DNA from: Quercus robur
Taxonomy: Eukaryota > Streptophyta > Magnoliopsida > Fagales > Fagaceae
DNA: 64,000 nt
Assembly: GCF_932294415.1 (NCBI RefSeq)
Contig: NC_065539.1
Location: 34,102,001 to 34,166,000 of the forward strand
Reading direction: 5' to 3'
The notes beneath the pieces are model-generated. The model worked only from the letters and a program-made list of their open reading frames with translations. It did no database searches and was not told the origin of the DNA. Shown piece after piece: positions 59,217-64,000 of the stretch. Within the stretch, counting starts at the first letter, position 1. Each line of letters opens with the position of its first letter. Position numbers and translations under genes: made by a program.

Positions 59217-59968
59217 GGGACGAAATGAGTAATTAACCATAATTTCCCAACCATTTAGTTAGTAGTTCTGGTTCCTAAACTATATTATTTACTAGCATCT
59301 CGAGTCTAACAAACTCGATTTTAGCCTATAAATCGAGCATCAAAGACTCGATTTCTATGCTCTAATTAATTCCGATGTGGCATATTTTTTCACGTGGCGA
59401 CTACATGAAAATCTAGTCTTTAAGACTCGATTTATAACCTTTATAAATAAGAACAAATCAGATAGGAACCACTAGAACATCAGAGAAGAATCCAGAGGGA
59501 AAAAAAAAAAAAGAGAGAGAGAAGATTAAGATCGGAGTGGGTGGCTTCAGATCGGCTTCAGACCACCGTGCGCGACCCAAGCCGCGCAAGACCCAGGCCG
59601 TGCGAGCCCCAGGCTACGCGCAACCCAGCTCTTTCTCTCCCTCTGAGCTCTTTCTCTCCCTCTGATCTGAGTCTTTAGGATTGGGATTGATGTGTTTGAG
59701 ATTTCTTAAATTTTTTTTTGGGTATTTCGGCTTGTACATGAGACTTAAATTTTTTAAAATTTTTTTGGGTTAGAAATTGAGTCTTAGAGACTTGATTTCC
59801 AGGTAGATGCCACGTGGAAAAAATACCACATCAAATGTGATCAATCCATGAAAATCGAGTCCCAAAAACTATAGTTTTCCCAACCATCTAGCTAGTAAAA
59901 AATATAGTTTTGAAACCTTAACTATTAACTAGATGGTTGGGAAAACTAAATTAGTTACCCAGATTCCC
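59217..59968. mobile_element. 752-bp MULE nested in the Pack-MULE, 9-bp TSD
   Basis: TTCAGGGTA is repeated at 59208-59216 and 59969-59977. Removing the insert and one copy restores the outer element's right arm. The arms are inverted and share TTTACTAGCATCTCGAGTC and AAAATCGAGTCCCAAAAACT with the 9837-10590 element. The centre has GC-rich text (CGCGCAAGACCCAGGCCG) similar to the CCTGGGTC region of that copy. Non-autonomous. Confidence 0.85.
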
Positions 59969-60004
59969 TTCAGGGTAGGTTTGTAGAATTTACCCTTATT
60001 TTTT

Positions 60005-61666
60005 TTATGTTAGAAAAATATTTTTAATGGAAATTAAATTGAATAAATTTAAAACTTAAAAAATTCTATTGAAGGAAAGTAAAATTAAAAAACTGGAATG
60101 AATTTCAACCAAATTTGAAGGGCGCAATTTGCATTTTAACTATTTTTTTATTTTTTTTATACATATATATTCTCATTTGAACCTATTATCCACTGTTTTA
60201 AAAACCAAACTGGACGGTCCGATCGGTTCAACCGGGAACCATGTGCCAATTTGGTCCGATTAAAAGCCCCAAAACCGGTCAATAACCGAAAAACCAGGGT
60301 TAAACCAGAAATTAAAAAAAAAAAAAAAAAAAAAAAACGGTTCTATTCCTGGTTCGGTTTTTAAAACCATGCTATTATCTACTATTAAAAAAACTTGCTA
60401 ACTCAATAATTGTGACTTGTGAAATATTTTGAAAAAATTATTGTAACTCAAACTTATTATTGTTGTATATTGTATTTCTTTCTTTTATCATGTTTTTCTA
60501 GTTTTAGTTAATAATTTAGAGGTCTATCACTTTTGCCCAAAAAAAAAGAAAAAAAAAAATTAGAGGTTTATAACAAAATTTTGGACCATTTTAGGTACGA
60601 CTATAGAAATAAAATATTTTGATATCAATGTACTGTTTTAAGAAGTCATCAATAGGCCAAATTGAGCCAGTCCGACTAAGTTTTATATGGCTAATGGGCA
60701 CAATGAGTTGGGCATAGTGGGCTATTAACTAGTTAATGAGCTGAGTCGGGCTATGTCGAAAGAGAAAACTCCAGCCCATAACCTTGTTCATAAGCAATGC
60801 TCATTTTGTCTTTAGCGAATTAGGCCTAATGGGCTACCCATGGGCTTGTGTTTGTATTTTATTTTATTATTTTTTATAACAATTTTTTTTATAAGGGAAT
60901 AATCTATATTTTTTTAAAAGGAAGAGTCAAAGAATTTAATACTTAAATAAATTTTTTTTAATGATCAAATCTATTTAATTTTTTGTTTTGTTGATAAAAA
61001 CTTATTTAATTTTTTTTATTAAGGCTTTAAATGGTTTTTTTTTTTTAATCTTTAATAATAAAAAAATGTCAAATGGTTAATTCAAAGTTGTTAGACTACT
61101 AGAAAATATATATTTAGTAAACTATGTTTAACACAATCACTTTAAGAATCATAGTAATTGAGGGAGTTCTCTTAAGAAATTTCTCTATAATGTCTTAAGA
61201 TCAATTCTTCATACTCCTTGTATATATTTTTGTTATTAATTATGAGTTATTGGGTTAGGCAACAAGTTAGGCCAACGGGCACCCATGGGCATAAACACTA
61301 GCCCACGGCTTGACCCCTAGGCTAGTAGGCTACTCATGGGCCTCAATAACAATAGATCGAGCTGCCCATTAGCCTGGTGAGCCGTGTACAATGAGCTATT
61401 TGGTAACCCTTTATACCACTATCTTAATTTTTTAATTATGTCATCTCATTAGTCAGCATAAATTCATAAAAAGTTATATAATACTTAAAAGGAGATGCAA
61501 AAATTCATTAAAACTAATACATAAAAGAAAAAAGGTATATTTTAACAAACAAAATCACATAGGTTGGTTGTATTAGTATTCTAATGGTATCAAGCCTATT
61601 TCATAACTTTAATTTATAGATGTTAGTCACAAAGTTAAGTGAATTTCAGAACCACACTGTTAGAAG
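60005..61666. other. Intergenic repeats, no gene seen
   Basis: At about 60190-60372 there is an inverted GTTTTAAAAACC/GGTTTTTAAAACC element with CCGGTC-rich text, a MITE. At 60650-60850 and 61250-61400 an inverted pair rich in TAATGGGC/GCCCATTAG suggests another foldback element of about 750 bp. No host gene found. Confidence 0.45.
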
Positions 61667-62632
61667 TAGGGGTAGTAATTTTTACCCAAATTCATCAACC
61701 CATTACCCGTCTAAAATCTAAAACCTAAAAAGCGTTTTAAAAACTAAAACCAAAACCAATTCAACTCCGGTTGTACTATCTCTTGCTTCTAAACTCTATA
61801 GAGAAAAATTTTATCTTTGATTTTCTTCTCATTTTCTCAGCTACCAAACAAGTCCTAAGCCTCTAACCTTCTCTCTCTCTTTCTCTCTCGCACACTTTTC
61901 CTTCTTAGATTCTCAAAGATCTTATGACAGCGCTGGAGATGAACTCATTGGAGCTCATGGATGAGAAACAGAACCTCCCGAGAGCATTAGAGATGAACTT
62001 GAATCGACTTGATTTTCCTTGACTTGCCAAATCGACTTTCTAGTTCTCAATCTCCTTTTTAATGGAGACAATACCAATTCTACTCACTTTCTCTCTTATT
62101 CTTGTACTTGTTTCTTTTGCTTTACTTTTGAAATTTGCTATTTGAAGTGAGGTGTGTGTCAACTTTGTCTGGTGGCAGAGAAAATGTAAGGGAAAGTGAA
62201 ATATATGAACTTTCAAGCATGATTTAGTGAACTTTGTGAAATTCGGTGAATCATTTGCAGAAAATTTGTGAATTTCAGGGTATTAGAACAAAAATTTGTA
62301 TTGCAATTATTGTTATTATGATTGTTTTATTGTGCAATTTGAAGTGTGTGAAAACTCTTGTTTAGTTGCTAGGAAAATGTAGGAAGGTTTAAAAGAATGA
62401 ATCCTGATTGTTTTCATAGTAATTTCATTAGTTTTTTTTTTTTTGAAAGGGTAATTTTATAAGTTTTAAGTGTTTGTAAAATCTAACAATTGGTTAAATG
62501 AGCGTGTTTAGTAATTAGATGGGTTAAGTGGGTAATAGGTATTTAAATTTTTTTTAATTGGGTAATAAATGGGTAAATGAGTAATTATATACCCAACCCA
62601 AAACCTTCCCAACCCACCCAATTGCCACCATA
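61667..62632. mobile_element. hAT-like MITE with imperfect 8-bp TSD
   Basis: It begins TAGGGGTAGTAATTTTTACCC. The right end, inverted, reads TATGGTGGCAATTGGGTGGG. Inner arms share ACCCATTACCC/GGGTAATAAATGGGT. The flanks are GTTAGAAG (61659-61666) and GTCAGAGG (62633-62640), a 6-of-8 match. No transposase. The right end was later amplified into the minisatellite at 62614-62802. Confidence 0.55.
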
Positions 62633-62802
62633 GTCAGAGGCAACAACCCAAGAATGATGAGTTAACCCCACCCAATTGCCACCGTAGTCAGAGGCAACAA
62701 CCCAAGAATGATGAGTTAGAGGCAACAACCCAAGAATGATGAGTTAATCCCACCCAATTGCCACCGTAGTCAGAGACAACAACCCAAGAATGATGAGTTA
62801 AT
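62614..62802. repeat. About 52-bp minisatellite, three and a half copies
   Basis: Units contain CACCCAATTGCCACCGTAG, TCAGAGGCAACAACCCAAG and AATGATGAGTTAA. There are three nearly full copies plus one partial copy (from about 62719). The unit spans the right junction of the hAT-like MITE, so it arose after that insertion. Confidence 0.85.
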
Positions 62803-63474
62803 TTTTTGACTACATTTTGCGAATCATTAAACCCATGAATAAGTTTGCTGCAAAACATTGCTTAATCAGCCCAAAGAACATGATAATTTCTCATTATTTT
62901 CCCATCATTGAAACCTCGTGTGAGATTCATTGTCCATTTACTAACAATAATAGGAGTTTGGTAGGACTGTGCACGTCGCCAGCAGATGGTCACCGGCTAC
63001 GACGAGCCTAGTCATTGTTATACTACCTCAATATGCTCTCCTTCCAAGCCATATTAGACTTAGCACTCAACCAAGTTCAAAACTTGGTAAAATTGGTCAA
63101 ATACAGTCGAAACTCGAAAAAGAAGTGAACAAAGGAAAGAATGGACAAAATGAAATAAACAAAAGCTTTATGTACATGTAGGCATTACTTACAGCGAGAT
63201 TACATGTCAAGTTACAAAATCTCACCCAACTAACTGGGGGTGAAGCATGAAGACATTACGCTTCAAGTGGAGCAACAGAGACAAAATTGTTGCTGCCACT
63301 TCAGATCAATTTCACACCCTCTTGCTTGTCGCTTTAGGGATATCCGATAAAATTGGAAAGACAAATCCACTTGTTTTTTTTTACCTTTAATTACATACAA
63401 TAACAAATCAAGGTCGACTACCTCTTTCTTGACTGACTAGCTAAGGGTTGCACATGGGATCATGGGCTGTAGCA
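62803..63474. other. MSH1 3' flank, no other gene seen
   Basis: Likely holds the MSH1 3' UTR nearest 63474. Two open frames in 62817-63181 have no recognisable domain. No repeats stand out. Confidence 0.4.
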
Positions 63475-63702
63475 TCATGAACAAACGGGCACACTTTCTA
63501 TGGAGACGGATGTGCCAAAATTTCTGTGCTTACCATCGGCCACATTGGCTAGTCGGAACCCTTGATTAGGAAGCTGGTTGATGAGAAGAGTTTCCAGTTG
63601 ACAAGCCAGGCTCTTTCCAGGGACTACAAAATAAAGAAAAGACACATTCTGCAGCCCTTCCTTTGAACGATGGGCACTGACTCGGCCCTCAAGATCATCC
63701 GT
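63475..63702 (-). CDS. MSH1: MSH1 (organellar MutS homologue), last exon with the GIY-YIG end
   Basis: MSH1 keeps mitochondrial and plastid genomes stable by suppressing recombination between short repeats. It combines a MutS core with a C-terminal GIY-YIG nuclease-like domain. This exon starts after a CTAG acceptor (AG at 63704-63703) and reads TDDLEGRVSAHRSKEGLQNV, then VPGKSLACQLETLLINQLPN and VADGKHRNFGTS, ending in TGA at 63477-63475. It is 75 codons plus stop and covers the second half of the GIY-YIG fold. The preceding residues and the rest of the gene lie beyond the right edge. 63703 to the end reads as intron. The identification rests on recall of the highly conserved C-terminus. Confidence 0.88.
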   Translation of the reverse strand, partial: TDDLEGRVSAHRSKEGLQNVSFLYFVVPGKSLACQLETLLINQLPNQGFRLANVADGKHRNFGTSVSIESVPVCS

Positions 63703-64000
63703 CTAGAGCAAAAGTTTTTGAAAAAGTTAATTTAGCATTATAGCTGATAGTTTAATATGTACAGGAAAAAAAAAGGCATATCAGATTATAAAATGACATC
63801 AATAAATTGACTGCGCCAGAGAGTGAAGACAAATACATTGCACCATATTTTGAGCTAAGAATGCTTGGGTTATCTTGCTGAAATAGCAGAAATACCAATA
63901 AAATTTTCTTTATGGCACTTTTCAGCCAGTAACCAAAACAAACCCTCATCATGATGTCATGGCATGATGTATTTAATCATTCTAGAAAAAAACTTTCAGG
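63703..64000 (-). other. MSH1 intron (continues off the window)
   Basis: AT-rich, no exon recognised up to the edge. The pyrimidine stretch before the acceptor is weak but present. Confidence 0.55.

Larger units (their letters stand above)
58108..59995. mobile_element. Pack-MULE with PSMD9 fragment and 9-bp TSD, itself hit by a second MULE
   Basis: The 9-mer TTATTTTTT flanks the element at 58099-58107 and 59996-60004. It is low-complexity and so alone weaker than the others, but the inverted repeats are clear: GGGTAAATTCCATAAACC and AATACCAATAAAGTCCAC at the left, and their counterparts at 59145-59215 plus 59978-59995 at the right. The right arm is cut in two by the MULE at 59217-59968. The interior is GC-rich and gene-like, includes CT and GA microsatellites (58272-58302, 59048-59079), and contains the captured fragment at 58371-58512. 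Confidence 0.82.

Overview
The window is plant nuclear DNA from a woody eudicot. The host genes are all plant orthologues, the introns are long and AT-rich, and most of the window is transposons and MITEs. The repeat style resembles Fagales, but that is an inference from style and no species is claimed.

Host genes, left to right: an intronless SmB spliceosomal protein gene (6836-7642, minus); a tRNA-Ser(AGA) (24343-24424, minus); an eight-exon organellar GatB gene (25093-33984, plus); a UDP-glycosyltransferase pseudogene with two stops (36298-37716, minus); a two-exon universal stress protein gene (47451-49203, plus); a seven-exon SEC20-type SNARE gene (49861-53401, minus); and the last exon of an MSH1 gene whose body lies past the right edge (63475-63702, minus). 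They are independent housekeeping or organelle-maintenance genes, with no operon or cluster logic. GatB and MSH1 both serve organelles; SEC20 serves Golgi-to-ER traffic.

The rest is layered mobile DNA. Several layers can be dated relative to each other from target-site duplications (TSDs). Four Mutator-like elements have perfect 9-bp TSDs: 9837-10590, 20912-22461, 53582-57978 and 58108-59995. A fifth (59217-59968) sits inside the last of these, also with a perfect 9-bp TSD. The 4.4-kb element lies about 170 bp upstream of the SEC20 start codon, has long inverted repeats built of 35-bp palindromic units, and carries a decayed plant-mobile-domain (MAIN-like) gene. The 58108-59995 element carries an antisense piece of a host proteasome-chaperone gene (PSMD9/Nas2-like), so it is a Pack-MULE. 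A CACTA transposase (about 12400-19310) is interrupted by a hAT element (about 13737-17355). A full-length L1-type LINE (39450-45232) has a 14-bp TSD. An LTR-retrotransposon fossil (29619-31460) sits inside a foldback MITE within GatB intron 5. Tourist-like MITEs, hAT-like MITEs and tRNA-derived SINEs fill much of the remainder.

The most notable points are the Pack-MULE with the PSMD9 fragment, the 35-bp palindrome array in the PMD-carrying MULE, the MULE-in-MULE nesting, a non-canonical splice donor at GatB intron 1, and the fact that most premature stops in dead genes here fit C-to-T or G-to-A decay.
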